DNA of 64,000 nt, from positions 47,085 to 111,084 of the forward strand of contig JAEINU010000002.1 in the NCBI GenBank assembly GCA_016342685.1, given 5' to 3'. Of this stretch, positions 35,408 through 43,955 are shown piece by piece. A program made the position numbers and the translations under genes. The notes beneath the pieces are model-generated. The model saw only the letters and a list, made by a program, of their open reading frames with translations. It did no database searches and was not told the DNA's origin. The first letter of the stretch is position 1; every line of letters begins with the position of its first letter. This DNA comes from Bacteroidales bacterium (GTDB lineage: Bacteria; Bacteroidota; Bacteroidia; Bacteroidales; UBA12077).

Positions 35408-35963
35408 CAAAAAACCTGCAGCATTAATCTACCCAGTTCCAGCAGCAATGGTAAGTTGCGGAGCAAATCCTGATGAATATAATATAATAAGTATTGCCTG
35501 GACAGGTACAATAAACTCAGTACCTCCTATGTGTTATGTTTCGATCCGTAAAGAACGACACTCCCACCAAATTATAAAAAAGAATATGAGTTTCGTTATT
35601 AATTACCCTACTAAAGATTTAGTGAGGGCCGTTGATTTTTGTGGAAAAAGATCTGGAAGAGATTTTGATAAATTTAAAGAGATGAACCTAACTCCAATTC
35701 CTTCAGAAAATGTTAAATCACCTGTAATTAAAGAATCTCCAATTAATATAGAATGTAAAGTTACAGAAATAAAAGAGCTAGGTTCTCACGATATGTTTAT
35801 TGCCGAAGTTGTTAACATCCAAGTAGCTGAAAATTACATCGATTCTAAAAATGGAACAGTAAATATGCAACATCAGGAATTAATTGCTTATTCGCATGGT
35901 AAATATGTTCAACTTGGAGATATTATTGAACAAGCAGGGTTTTCAGTAAAAAATAAGGAATAA
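35394..35963 (+). CDS. Flavin reductase-like FMN-binding protein
   Basis: 189-residue flavin reductase-like split-barrel protein. It begins with the family pattern PAALIYPVPAAMVSCG, then NIISIAWTGTINSVPPMCY, and RDFDKFKEMNLTP. This group binds FMN and may reduce flavin or act as a small oxidoreductase. Its ATG is inside the end of the RNase H gene, indicating translational coupling. It is followed by the TonB receptor gene after about 40 bases. Confidence 0.88.
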   Translation: MKKINKKPAALIYPVPAAMVSCGANPDEYNIISIAWTGTINSVPPMCYVSIRKERHSHQIIKKNMSFVINYPTKDLVRAVDFCGKRSGRDFDKFKEMNLTPIPSENVKSPVIKESPINIECKVTEIKELGSHDMFIAEVVNIQVAENYIDSKNGTVNMQHQELIAYSHGKYVQLGDIIEQAGFSVKNKE

Positions 35964-35969
35964 ATCAAC

Positions 35970-35977
35970 TATATTTG
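35970..35977 (+). promoter_or_regulatory. Candidate -7 promoter element for TonB receptor gene
   Basis: TATATTTG fits TAnnTTTG perfectly and lies 28 bases upstream of the ATG at 36006. No good -33 element is apparent. Confidence 0.4.
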
Positions 35978-36005
35978 TTTTGCTAAAAATCCGAATCACG
36001 TATCA

Positions 36006-38357
36006 ATGAAAATAAGCAGTTTTTTAATCGTATTAAGTTTTACTTTCTTGAGTATTACTGCAAATTCGCAAGAAAAATTAGTGCAAACTATTAGAGGATC
36101 TGTTGTAGATAAAGAATCCCAAATACCTATACCAGGAGTAAATATTGTCATTTTGAATTCCGATCCTCAACGGGGAGCTATAACAGATGATAAAGGAACT
36201 TTTAGGTTTGAAAAAGTTCATGTTGGTCGACAATCCATACAAATAAGCTACATTGGTTATAAAACTCAAATTCTAGACAATATATATTTAAATTCGGCCA
36301 AAGAAACTATTCTTAAAATTGAACTGGAAGAATCAATTACAACAATTGACGAAGTAGTTGTAAAAGCAACTGTTCGAAAAGATCAACCCATAAATAAAAT
36401 GGCAACGATAAGTGCAAGATCTTTTACTGTTGAAGAAACAAATAAATATCCTGGAAGTTATGGTGATCCCGCGCGTATGGCTGCTAATTATGCCGGAGTT
36501 ATGTCGGTACGAGATAATAGAAATGATATTGTAATCCGTGGTAATTCATCAACAGGATTATTATGGAGATTAGATGGAATAGAAATTCCAAATCCTAATC
36601 ACTTTGCAGCTTCTGGAACAACGGGCGGCCCAATTACAATATTGAACAACAATCTTTTAGCTAATTCTGATTTTTTAACCGGTGCTTTTCCCGCTGAGTA
36701 TGGCAATGCTTTAGCAGGCGTTTTTGATCTTAAAATGAGAACAGGAAACAATGAAAAAAGAGAATACTGGGCCGAATTTGGTTATAATGGATTAGAATTT
36801 GGAGCAGAGGGTCCTATTTCTAAAAAAACAAATGCATCTTACCTCATAACTTATAGATATTCTTTAGTAGATATTATTGATTTACTGGGTGCCGAAGTTG
36901 AAACTACAAAATATCAGGATTTAACTTTCAAATTGAATTTCCCAACAAAAAAAGGTCGTTTTACAATTTTAGGAATGGGCGGAAAAAGCTACATCGAAAT
37001 GTTTGATTCCAATGATGATCAGAAAGATTGGAGTTTTGCTCAATGGGGCGAAGATCTAAGTAATGGTTCAGATATCGGAACCTTTGCTTTATCCTACACT
37101 CATTTCTTCGGCACAAAAACCAGGATGCAAACTGCCTTATCGACTTATGGTTCGAAAGTAACAACACAAATAGATACTTTAAGCGTTTGGAATCCAAATC
37201 CAAGTAACTGGGCTGGCGAAAAAACATCTGAAGTAAAAGCTAGTTTCACAACACATATCAATACAAAAATTAATGCAAGAAACACTATAAACTATGGATT
37301 TAAGTACGATCGTTTATTCGTAAATTTTGCCGATAGCAGCATCGTAAATGGGAATTTTAGAACAGACACCGATGTAAGTGATAACTTCGGAATTTCGCAA
37401 GTCTATTTACAGTATAAACATAAATTCAACAACAATTTAGAACTATATACAGGTCTCCATGGTCAGTTTCTCGATTTAAATAACACTTACGCATTCGAAC
37501 CACGTTTGGGATTTAATTGGAGCTTAAACGATAAAAACTCGTTTAAAATTGGTTATGGTTTGCACAGTCAGGCTCAATTAAGAGTAATATACTTTACACA
37601 AACCGAATTACCCGATGGCTCTATTGAATTCACGAATAAAGATTTAGATTTCTCGAAAAGTCATCAAGCTATTTTAGGATTTGATCATTTATTTAATGAT
37701 AATCTTCGTTTAAAAATTGAAACATACTATCAGTATTTATATGATATTCCGGTTAAAGAAAATCTGCCTGAATATTCAGTTTTAAATTATGGGGCCGAGT
37801 ATTTTATAGAACGAATTGATAGTTTAACAAACGACGGAACGGGAAGAAACTACGGTATAGAATTTACTTTGGAACGATTTTTAAACAACAACTTTTATTT
37901 TTTAATAACAACATCTCTTTACGAATCAAAATATTCGGGTTACGACAAAAAAGAAAGAAACACTGCTTTCAATGGAAATTTTGCAATTAATGCGCTTGGT
38001 GGATATGAAATCAAAGTAAGAAAGAATAATGCCCTTAATATTGGACTAAGATTTACATATTCTGGTGGACGACCTTATATCCCTTATAATGTGCAAGAAA
38101 CAATCAACCGAACCGAAGAAGTATTGGATTGGAATAATGCATACGAAAGCCACCAAGACAATTACTTTAGGGCAAACTTACGCTTAGGTTTTAAGCGAAA
38201 CAGACCCAAGTTTAGTGTGGAAATGTCTATGGATCTTCAATACAGAACAAATTACACAAGTGTTTACGAACGCAGAATAGATCCTTTAAATGGTGAAATT
38301 CATTATTATACAGAAATGGAATTATATCCTATGGCAAGTTGGCGAATTCAATTCTAA
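36006..38357 (+). CDS. TonB-dependent receptor with CarboxypepD_reg-like domain
   Basis: 783-residue outer-membrane receptor. Signal peptide to about residue 21 (ending TANSQ), then a carboxypeptidase-regulatory-like beta-sandwich (about 28-115: IRGSVVDKESQIPIPGVNI), a plug domain (about 130-240: VRDNRNDIVIRGNSSTGLLWRLDGIEIP) and a beta-barrel to the C-terminus, which ends in an aromatic residue (WRIQF). There is no SusD-like gene next to it, so it is not a classical Sus pair; the substrate is unknown. Confidence 0.93.
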   Translation: MKISSFLIVLSFTFLSITANSQEKLVQTIRGSVVDKESQIPIPGVNIVILNSDPQRGAITDDKGTFRFEKVHVGRQSIQISYIGYKTQILDNIYLNSAKETILKIELEESITTIDEVVVKATVRKDQPINKMATISARSFTVEETNKYPGSYGDPARMAANYAGVMSVRDNRNDIVIRGNSSTGLLWRLDGIEIPNPNHFAASGTTGGPITILNNNLLANSDFLTGAFPAEYGNALAGVFDLKMRTGNNEKREYWAEFGYNGLEFGAEGPISKKTNASYLITYRYSLVDIIDLLGAEVETTKYQDLTFKLNFPTKKGRFTILGMGGKSYIEMFDSNDDQKDWSFAQWGEDLSNGSDIGTFALSYTHFFGTKTRMQTALSTYGSKVTTQIDTLSVWNPNPSNWAGEKTSEVKASFTTHINTKINARNTINYGFKYDRLFVNFADSSIVNGNFRTDTDVSDNFGISQVYLQYKHKFNNNLELYTGLHGQFLDLNNTYAFEPRLGFNWSLNDKNSFKIGYGLHSQAQLRVIYFTQTELPDGSIEFTNKDLDFSKSHQAILGFDHLFNDNLRLKIETYYQYLYDIPVKENLPEYSVLNYGAEYFIERIDSLTNDGTGRNYGIEFTLERFLNNNFYFLITTSLYESKYSGYDKKERNTAFNGNFAINALGGYEIKVRKNNALNIGLRFTYSGGRPYIPYNVQETINRTEEVLDWNNAYESHQDNYFRANLRLGFKRNRPKFSVEMSMDLQYRTNYTSVYERRIDPLNGEIHYYTEMELYPMASWRIQF

Positions 38358-38420
38358 TACCTTTTAAATTGGCAAAACTAGTAAGTAATTAATAACTTTA
38401 TGTCAAATAGAAAATGGCAC

Positions 38421-38428
38421 TATCTTTG
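38421..38428 (+). promoter_or_regulatory. Candidate -7 promoter element for WG-repeat gene
   Basis: TATCTTTG matches TAnnTTTG exactly, 37 bases before the ATG at 38466. A weak TTTATG lies about 20 bases further upstream in place of the -33 TTTG. Confidence 0.45.
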
Positions 38429-38465
38429 AAAGATAAAAATCCTCAAAATTGAAAAGAAAATTACC

Positions 38466-39566
38466 ATGAAGAAATTATTTGTTTTACTATCACTTCTTTT
38501 ATTATTTAGCAATATATCCTTTTCTCAAAATTATGCAGCAGCGGTACTTGACGACGAATTTTGGGGATATATTGATGAAAAGGGAAATTATATTCTTCAA
38601 CCCATGTATAATCTCGCTAAAGATTATAATTCAGGCATAGGACTCATCAAAAACCTTGATGAATGGTATTATGTAAATAATATTGGAGATATTATTTATA
38701 GCTCCAACGATTATTTAGCCAAATATAATTTTTCGGAGGGATTAGCAAGAGTTGAGAAAAATAATTTATGGGGATTTATTAATACAAGCGGAAATATTGC
38801 AGTAGAACCTCAATTTACAGCTGTAAAAGATTTTAAAAATGGATTTGCCGCAGTAAAATTAGGAAGTCTGTGGGGATTTATCGATAAAAAAGGGAATTAC
38901 TTTACTGCCCCTCAATTTTTTGGAGCCAAAGATTTTGAAAATGGTGTTGCAATGGTAAAAGACAAAACTGGTTGGGTTTATTTAAACTCACAGAAAACCA
39001 CCTTCCCTTCGAATAAAGAATACGAAGTGTATAAAGAATTCTCGAATGAAATGGCAGCTGTAAAAATTGATAAAGCATGGGGTTATATTGACATGAGTGG
39101 ACAAATGATCATTGCGCCACAGTTTACAGATGCAGATCAATTTATCGGTGGTTTTGCTCCTGTAAGAGTTGGGAAATATTGGACTTATATAAATAAAAAA
39201 GGTGATTTTCTAGTTCAGCCAATTTTCGAGGTTGCAAAAGAATTCAGCGACGATTTAGCTTTAGTTCGAGAGAAAGGCAAATACTTTTACATTAATACAT
39301 CAGGTCAAGAAATTGGTAAAAACACAGATTACCAGATAAAATATTCTTTCAATGAAGGTTTAGCTCGAATTATCCAAAACGGAAAATGGGGTTTTATTGA
39401 CAAAACAGGTGAAATTGTGATTTCTGCTGAGTACGATAAGGTAGAAGACTTTAGTAATGGATATGCAGCCGTTTTAAAAGGCGGAAAATGGGGTTTTATT
39501 AATAAAGCAGGAGAGCTTGTAATTGAATGTAAATACAGAAAAGTTAGAAACTTTAAAAAACTTTAA
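38466..39566 (+). CDS. Exported WG-repeat protein
   Basis: 366-residue protein with a signal peptide (LFVLLSLLLLFSNISFSQ) followed by about ten WG repeats of the form WGFIDKKGN..I..PQF..A.DF.NG.A.V across the whole length. Each repeat is about 30-35 residues. WG repeats are a beta-rich surface fold common in Bacteroidota and Firmicutes; the function is not established. The gene stands alone, ending at a strong terminator. Confidence 0.9.
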   Translation: MKKLFVLLSLLLLFSNISFSQNYAAAVLDDEFWGYIDEKGNYILQPMYNLAKDYNSGIGLIKNLDEWYYVNNIGDIIYSSNDYLAKYNFSEGLARVEKNNLWGFINTSGNIAVEPQFTAVKDFKNGFAAVKLGSLWGFIDKKGNYFTAPQFFGAKDFENGVAMVKDKTGWVYLNSQKTTFPSNKEYEVYKEFSNEMAAVKIDKAWGYIDMSGQMIIAPQFTDADQFIGGFAPVRVGKYWTYINKKGDFLVQPIFEVAKEFSDDLALVREKGKYFYINTSGQEIGKNTDYQIKYSFNEGLARIIQNGKWGFIDKTGEIVISAEYDKVEDFSNGYAAVLKGGKWGFINKAGELVIECKYRKVRNFKKL

Positions 39567-39588
39567 AAATTGATTTACCATAACACTC

Positions 39589-39619
39589 AAAGCCGTTCAT
39601 ACAAATTATGAACGGCTTT
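39589..39619 (+). terminator. Terminator after WG-repeat gene
   Basis: AAAGCCGTTCAT (39589-39600) and ATGAACGGCTTT (39608-39619) form a perfect 12-base stem with a 7-base loop and a trailing T run. Confidence 0.95.
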
Positions 39620-39679
39620 TTTAATTCGTGCAAATCTTATTATCTTCGCATACTTTGATACTAAGAATAATTACAGACA

Positions 39680-41023
39680 ATGAAAATTCTTTTAATAAAT
39701 ACTCCCCGATCGCCTCATAATATGATTCTTAAATCGGCACCAGCCGAAGCTAAGAAGTATATCCACAAAAAACTTATCGGTCCGCCTTTAGGACTAATGA
39801 CTGTTGCCGAAGCAGTTAAAGATCACGATGTGGTGTTTTTTGAAACTAAAGGAGAATATGACCTTCACCCAGAAACTACTCCTCCACTAAAAGACCTTGT
39901 ACTAAAACTATTAAAAGAACACAATCCTGATGTTGTAGGAACAACAGTAATAGCTTCTGAATTTTATTTTGCCATTGAAATTTTGCAAACTTCGAAACAA
40001 TTCAATCCGGAAATACTAACAGTTGCTGGAGGATTGCAAACAAGCTTAACACCTGAAGATTTTACCGATCCCAGTATTGATTTAATACTACCCGGACAAT
40101 CGGCACATACGTTCAGAGAAGTTGTGGAAGCAAAAGAAAAAGGAATTAGTTTTGAAACAATTCCAGGAATCATTATTAACAATAATGGACAATTAAAAAA
40201 GACAAAACCTCGAACAACAGAATACAACTCAGCCAAAGAAGATTTTCTAATGCCCAACAGAAAACTCATCGAACGTTGGAAAGAAACATATAAAGTTGGC
40301 GGTAATCCATATCCATCGACATATATTTTTACATCGCTTGGATGCCCTTACAGATGTACTTTTTGTTCAATATGGTGTCAGTTTGGAGGTAAATATTTGC
40401 AGCGCGACGTAGAGAGTATAATTGATGAACTTAAGCAAGTTGATGATTACCCTGTTGTTCGTTTTGCCGATGCAAACACAATTGTAAATGAATCGACCAT
40501 AGAACACTTATTCGATCGAATTGCGCAAGAAAAGATCAAAAAAGAATACATAATGGACATTAGAACCGATACTGCGGTTAGTAATCCAAAATTAATTGAA
40601 AAGCTTGCTAAAAATGGCTTAAAGGTTGTAATTTGTGGATTTGAATCGTTTCGCGAGGAGGAATTAAAGCGTTACAATAAAAGTTCTGAGGCTAAATTAA
40701 TTCACGAGGCTATTAATATCTTTCATCAAAACGGAATTATGTTGCGTGGGAATTATGTTATTCCTAATGATTATGATGAAGATGATTTTAAAGCACTTTC
40801 TGATTATACATCATCGCATAAAGTGACCTACGCAGGATACACTATACTTACGCCAATGCCAGGAACTCCATTTTACGACGAAGTAAAAGATCAAATTATC
40901 GATTATGATTTATCAAAATATAACTTTTTTAATAGTGTTCTAAAAACCAAACTACCACTGGAAAAATTCTACGAAAATGTTGGTAAATTGTGGTTAATAA
41001 AGAAAGGAACGGATGTAATATAG
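39680..41023 (+). CDS. B12-binding-type radical SAM protein
   Basis: 447-residue protein of the cobalamin-binding-domain radical SAM superfamily. The N-terminal about 190 residues resemble a Rossmann-like B12-binding domain (IGPPLGLMTVAEAV, PDVVGTTVIASEF, LTVAGGLQTSLTPEDF), though the DxHxxG base-off motif is not seen. The radical SAM cluster motif CPYRCTFC gives Cys222, Cys226 and Cys229, followed by SIWC. The C-terminal half has the barrel motifs FADANTIVN, MDIRTDTAV, ICGFESF and LRGNYVIPND. The reaction is unknown. The gene stands alone, away from the biosynthetic cluster at 48 kb. Confidence 0.88.
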   Translation: MKILLINTPRSPHNMILKSAPAEAKKYIHKKLIGPPLGLMTVAEAVKDHDVVFFETKGEYDLHPETTPPLKDLVLKLLKEHNPDVVGTTVIASEFYFAIEILQTSKQFNPEILTVAGGLQTSLTPEDFTDPSIDLILPGQSAHTFREVVEAKEKGISFETIPGIIINNNGQLKKTKPRTTEYNSAKEDFLMPNRKLIERWKETYKVGGNPYPSTYIFTSLGCPYRCTFCSIWCQFGGKYLQRDVESIIDELKQVDDYPVVRFADANTIVNESTIEHLFDRIAQEKIKKEYIMDIRTDTAVSNPKLIEKLAKNGLKVVICGFESFREEELKRYNKSSEAKLIHEAINIFHQNGIMLRGNYVIPNDYDEDDFKALSDYTSSHKVTYAGYTILTPMPGTPFYDEVKDQIIDYDLSKYNFFNSVLKTKLPLEKFYENVGKLWLIKKGTDVI

Positions 41024-41049
41024 CTCTATAAAAGCTACAAAACATCCGT
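41009..41049. terminator. Possible terminator between convergent genes
   Basis: ACGGATGT (41009-41016) pairs with ACATCCGT (41042-41049), and the inner TAGCT/AGCTA (41021-41025, 41033-41037) extends the structure. It spans the stop region of the radical SAM gene. There is no strong T run, so confidence is moderate. Confidence 0.5.
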
Positions 41050-41063
41050 CTAAAATCAAATAT

Positions 41064-42704
41064 TTAATCCTTAAATGTTATTTTTGCAAAACGGTGAGTT
41101 CTTTTTTTCTGCCCATATAATATCATTTCCTTTTCTGATATTTGTTCACAAACCTTAGGTCTTGTAAAGATTTCTTCATCCTTTGTTGAAAATAAGGTTT
41201 CTCTAGTATAATCGCCCTTACTGTTAAGTTCCACTAGAACAACTATAGAGTTTCTTCCTTTTGTAAATATTGCAGGTGTTCCTACCCCATCATACGACAA
41301 ATTTTCAGGATTATCATTAAAAACAAAATACAACTTATCATTAACTACCGAATGTGCATATGAAGAATAGAATCCGCCATCATCAACTGTACGCTGCCTT
41401 TTGGGAATTTTAGTTGCCCATTCAATTTTTCCCTCTGGAGATATATTAATAACTATTATATCATTATAGTAATATGTATATACTTTTTTCGATTTACGAT
41501 CCCCTTTTGAGTCGGTATAATACTGCTCACTTATATTAACATAGTATTGCTCTCCAATTAAAAAAGCTCTTCCATCCTCACGAATAATAAAATCTTTTAA
41601 ATCATAACGGCGTATATCTGCATTCTTTTTTCCCTTTTCAATCTTTTTTTCGGTTTTCTTTTTCTGTTTTTCAGACATATTTTGAGTAATAAAATCAACT
41701 CCAAATTCCTTAAAGTTCTTATTTATTATTTCTTTTGAGTTTCCATCTATTTTTATAAAATAAGTTCCCGTAGCTGCATCACTTCCAATTTTATAACCAA
41801 CATCTGAATGCACTTTAGTGTAAGTGTCTGAATAAAAGCCCCCACACATAATATCTTGATCATCGTTTAATTCAATTTGCATTTCAGATAAAAACTTCCC
41901 TTCAATTTCAACTAAATATTCTTTTAAGTCATTGCCGTTATTTAAATAACTTAAAATCTGATGTTTATATTTAAGTTTTCCATACAGATCACCTTTTACC
42001 CTTTCAGGGATTATTCTTCCTAATAAATGGACATTCCCTAAATTATCAACCTTATAATTTTTAATATCAAATAATTCATCATTATATGGTAATGTAACTT
42101 TTTTCTCCCATAACTGATTCAAATTCTTATCAAACACATGAAATCCAAACTTTTCCTTACTGCCTTTATCGTATGGCAGATCATAATATATCAACACCTT
42201 AGAGCTATCTCTCGACAATCTATAATTGAAATTACCAGCATTACGTCTACCTTTTCCAGAATAATCAATTTGAGCTATCTTCTTCAAACCTTGCTTAAGC
42301 TCAAGAGTGTTTTTATCAATACTTTGAATAAATAAAAAGTTTTGTTTCAGTTTTTGATTCTTAAAAGATGAAAAAAGAAATAGTTCATCGTTAATGTGAA
42401 TGATGAACCTATAATACATATCCTTCTTTTGATATTTTAAATCGAGCTCAACGGACTTTGTGAAATTTTGCTTATTGTCGAAATGTTCTAGGGTAATTGA
42501 TGATACAAAACCAAAAGCATTCCTTTTTCTTTTAACAGCGTAAAATCCTGTTTCATCATATCCAGCAATATCACTAAGAGTTATTTTTTTTGATTCTTTT
42601 TGTTCCGCTCCCAAATTAATATCAACTTTATTTGATATCTCTTGGCTAAAAGAATTCTGAATGAATAAAAATAAAACACCAATAATAATCAATAATTTTC
42701 TCAT
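41064..42704 (-). CDS. Exported protein of unknown function
   Basis: 546-residue protein with a signal peptide (LLIIIGVLFLFIQNSFSQ). The rest is beta-rich with a repeated pattern of FxVFDKNLNQLWEKKVTLP-like strands, as in exported propeller-type proteins. A Lys-rich stretch (KKKTEKKIEKGKKN) interrupts the middle. I do not recognise a named domain. It lies downstream of, and probably with, the barrel protein at 42716. Confidence 0.8.
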   Translation of the reverse strand: MRKLLIIIGVLFLFIQNSFSQEISNKVDINLGAEQKESKKITLSDIAGYDETGFYAVKRKRNAFGFVSSITLEHFDNKQNFTKSVELDLKYQKKDMYYRFIIHINDELFLFSSFKNQKLKQNFLFIQSIDKNTLELKQGLKKIAQIDYSGKGRRNAGNFNYRLSRDSSKVLIYYDLPYDKGSKEKFGFHVFDKNLNQLWEKKVTLPYNDELFDIKNYKVDNLGNVHLLGRIIPERVKGDLYGKLKYKHQILSYLNNGNDLKEYLVEIEGKFLSEMQIELNDDQDIMCGGFYSDTYTKVHSDVGYKIGSDAATGTYFIKIDGNSKEIINKNFKEFGVDFITQNMSEKQKKKTEKKIEKGKKNADIRRYDLKDFIIREDGRAFLIGEQYYVNISEQYYTDSKGDRKSKKVYTYYYNDIIVINISPEGKIEWATKIPKRQRTVDDGGFYSSYAHSVVNDKLYFVFNDNPENLSYDGVGTPAIFTKGRNSIVVLVELNSKGDYTRETLFSTKDEEIFTRPKVCEQISEKEMILYGQKKRTHRFAKITFKD

Positions 42705-42715
42705 ACTTTTTAAAT

Positions 42716-43312
42716 TTATAATATGTAACCTATTTTAATTGCAAATGGGATGACTCCGGCCCATTCATCATCAATAATCTCTGGACTAGCATCCTGAATT
42801 TTTCGCAGACCAATCCCGATATTACTATCAATTATCATTCTAGTACCAACTATAAATTGATATCCAAAATTTACTCCTACATCCGTAAAAATAACAGACT
42901 TACCATAGTTCCTTTTTCTATATAGAATCCCGAAATAGCTCAATTCCGGTGCTTCTCGTGTTACATAATATCGTGGATTTACCCATAAACTATAACCCAA
43001 TTTTAAATTTTCAGATTCTACGATTTCATTTGTAATATCACCAGAAAATTCAAACACATGATAAGGTAACAATAAACCTATTCCAACTTCAATTCCTATT
43101 ACATTACCTAGAATTCGTTCATACGTAATATTAAAATCACAATTAATAGCTGAAAGAGCATTAAACTTAATTAGATTCTTATCATTAACTATACCATCAT
43201 CAAAATAAAAAGAATTAATATTGATACTATCATTCTGGGCTAATAGATTGATAAATAAAAATTGAAACCCTATTAACAGAAAAAGTATTAATTCTTGTCT
43301 TTTCATTTTCAT
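42716..43312 (-). CDS. Predicted outer-membrane beta-barrel protein
   Basis: 198-residue protein with an N-terminal signal segment (LILFLLIGFQFLFINLLA). The remainder has alternating hydrophobic strands (FNITYERILGNVIGIEVGIG, VGVNFGYQFIVGTRMIID) and ends IPFAIKIGYIL, which is typical of small 8-stranded OMP barrels. It starts the two-gene minus-strand unit with the 546-residue protein. Confidence 0.75.
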   Translation of the reverse strand: MKMKRQELILFLLIGFQFLFINLLAQNDSININSFYFDDGIVNDKNLIKFNALSAINCDFNITYERILGNVIGIEVGIGLLLPYHVFEFSGDITNEIVESENLKLGYSLWVNPRYYVTREAPELSYFGILYRKRNYGKSVIFTDVGVNFGYQFIVGTRMIIDSNIGIGLRKIQDASPEIIDDEWAGVIPFAIKIGYIL

Positions 43313-43417
43313 ATTTTTAGGGTTAAGATTATAAAACTTAATGCTAAAACTAAAGATAATTCTTTATTTCTTTTGACAAAGATATTTTTTCTTAAATTAG
43401 CTAAACATAAAAAAAAT

Positions 43418-43423
43418 GGAGGT
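43418..43423 (+). promoter_or_regulatory. Strong Shine-Dalgarno of the superoxide-reductase-like gene
   Basis: GGAGGT with a 5-base spacer to the ATG at 43429. Such sites are uncommon here and suggest strong translation of the downstream secreted protein. Confidence 0.7.
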
Positions 43424-43428
43424 ATATC

Positions 43429-43806
43429 ATGAAACAAAAATTTCTTAATGTAAGCATATTAACAATCTTTGTACTTCTTCTCTTTTCGTTTAGTGCATTA
43501 GCAAATAAAACAACAGTAAAAATTAGTGCTCCAGAAAAGGCAGAAAAAGGAACAGAAATTACAGTTAAAATCGATGTAAAGCATGTTGGTAACACAAAAG
43601 GTCATTATACAGACTGGGTTGTTGTAAAAATTAACGGTGAAGAATACAAAAAGTGGGAATTCTCTCCTAAAGAACTACCATCAGGTCAAAATTTCACTCT
43701 TGAGTTTAAAGTTACTGCTGATTCTAATCTAGAGATTATTGCTGAAGGCCACTGCAATAAACATGGTTCAAAAGGAAAAGATAATGTTACTATAAAAGTT
43801 GAATAG
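43429..43806 (+). CDS. Secreted desulfoferrodoxin/superoxide reductase-like protein
   Basis: 125-residue protein with a signal peptide (residues 1-26, ending FSALA). The mature part is a beta-sandwich with KHVGNTKGHYTDWVVVK and the C-terminal GHCNKHGS motif, resembling the Fe-binding domain of superoxide reductases. Candidate ligands are His52, His59, Cys109 and His112. The first of the usual four histidines has no counterpart, so the iron site may be altered or the protein may not be a reductase. A strong terminator follows. Alternatively a SoxZ-like beta-sandwich. Confidence 0.65.
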   Translation: MKQKFLNVSILTIFVLLLFSFSALANKTTVKISAPEKAEKGTEITVKIDVKHVGNTKGHYTDWVVVKINGEEYKKWEFSPKELPSGQNFTLEFKVTADSNLEIIAEGHCNKHGSKGKDNVTIKVE

Positions 43807-43896
43807 TGAACACAAGGCACTATTTATTAAACACTTTCAATGAGAATTCTTGTAAATTTAATTCGCGAATTATTTTTTTAATTATATTTATGCTTT

Positions 43897-43927
43897 AATA
43901 AAATGCCAAGTCTTTTGGCATTTTATT
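43897..43927 (+). terminator. Terminator after superoxide-reductase-like gene
   Basis: AATAAAATGCCAA (43897-43909) and TTGGCATTTTATT (43915-43927) form a perfect 13-base stem with a 5-base loop, followed by T-rich DNA. It lies about 90 bases beyond the stop. Confidence 0.85.
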
Positions 43928-43955
43928 TTTTATTAATTTTTAAACCTTGTTCTAC

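Noticed and set aside
36006..38357. SusC/SusD polysaccharide utilisation locus
   Set aside because: There is a TonB receptor but no SusD-like gene or glycoside hydrolase beside it.
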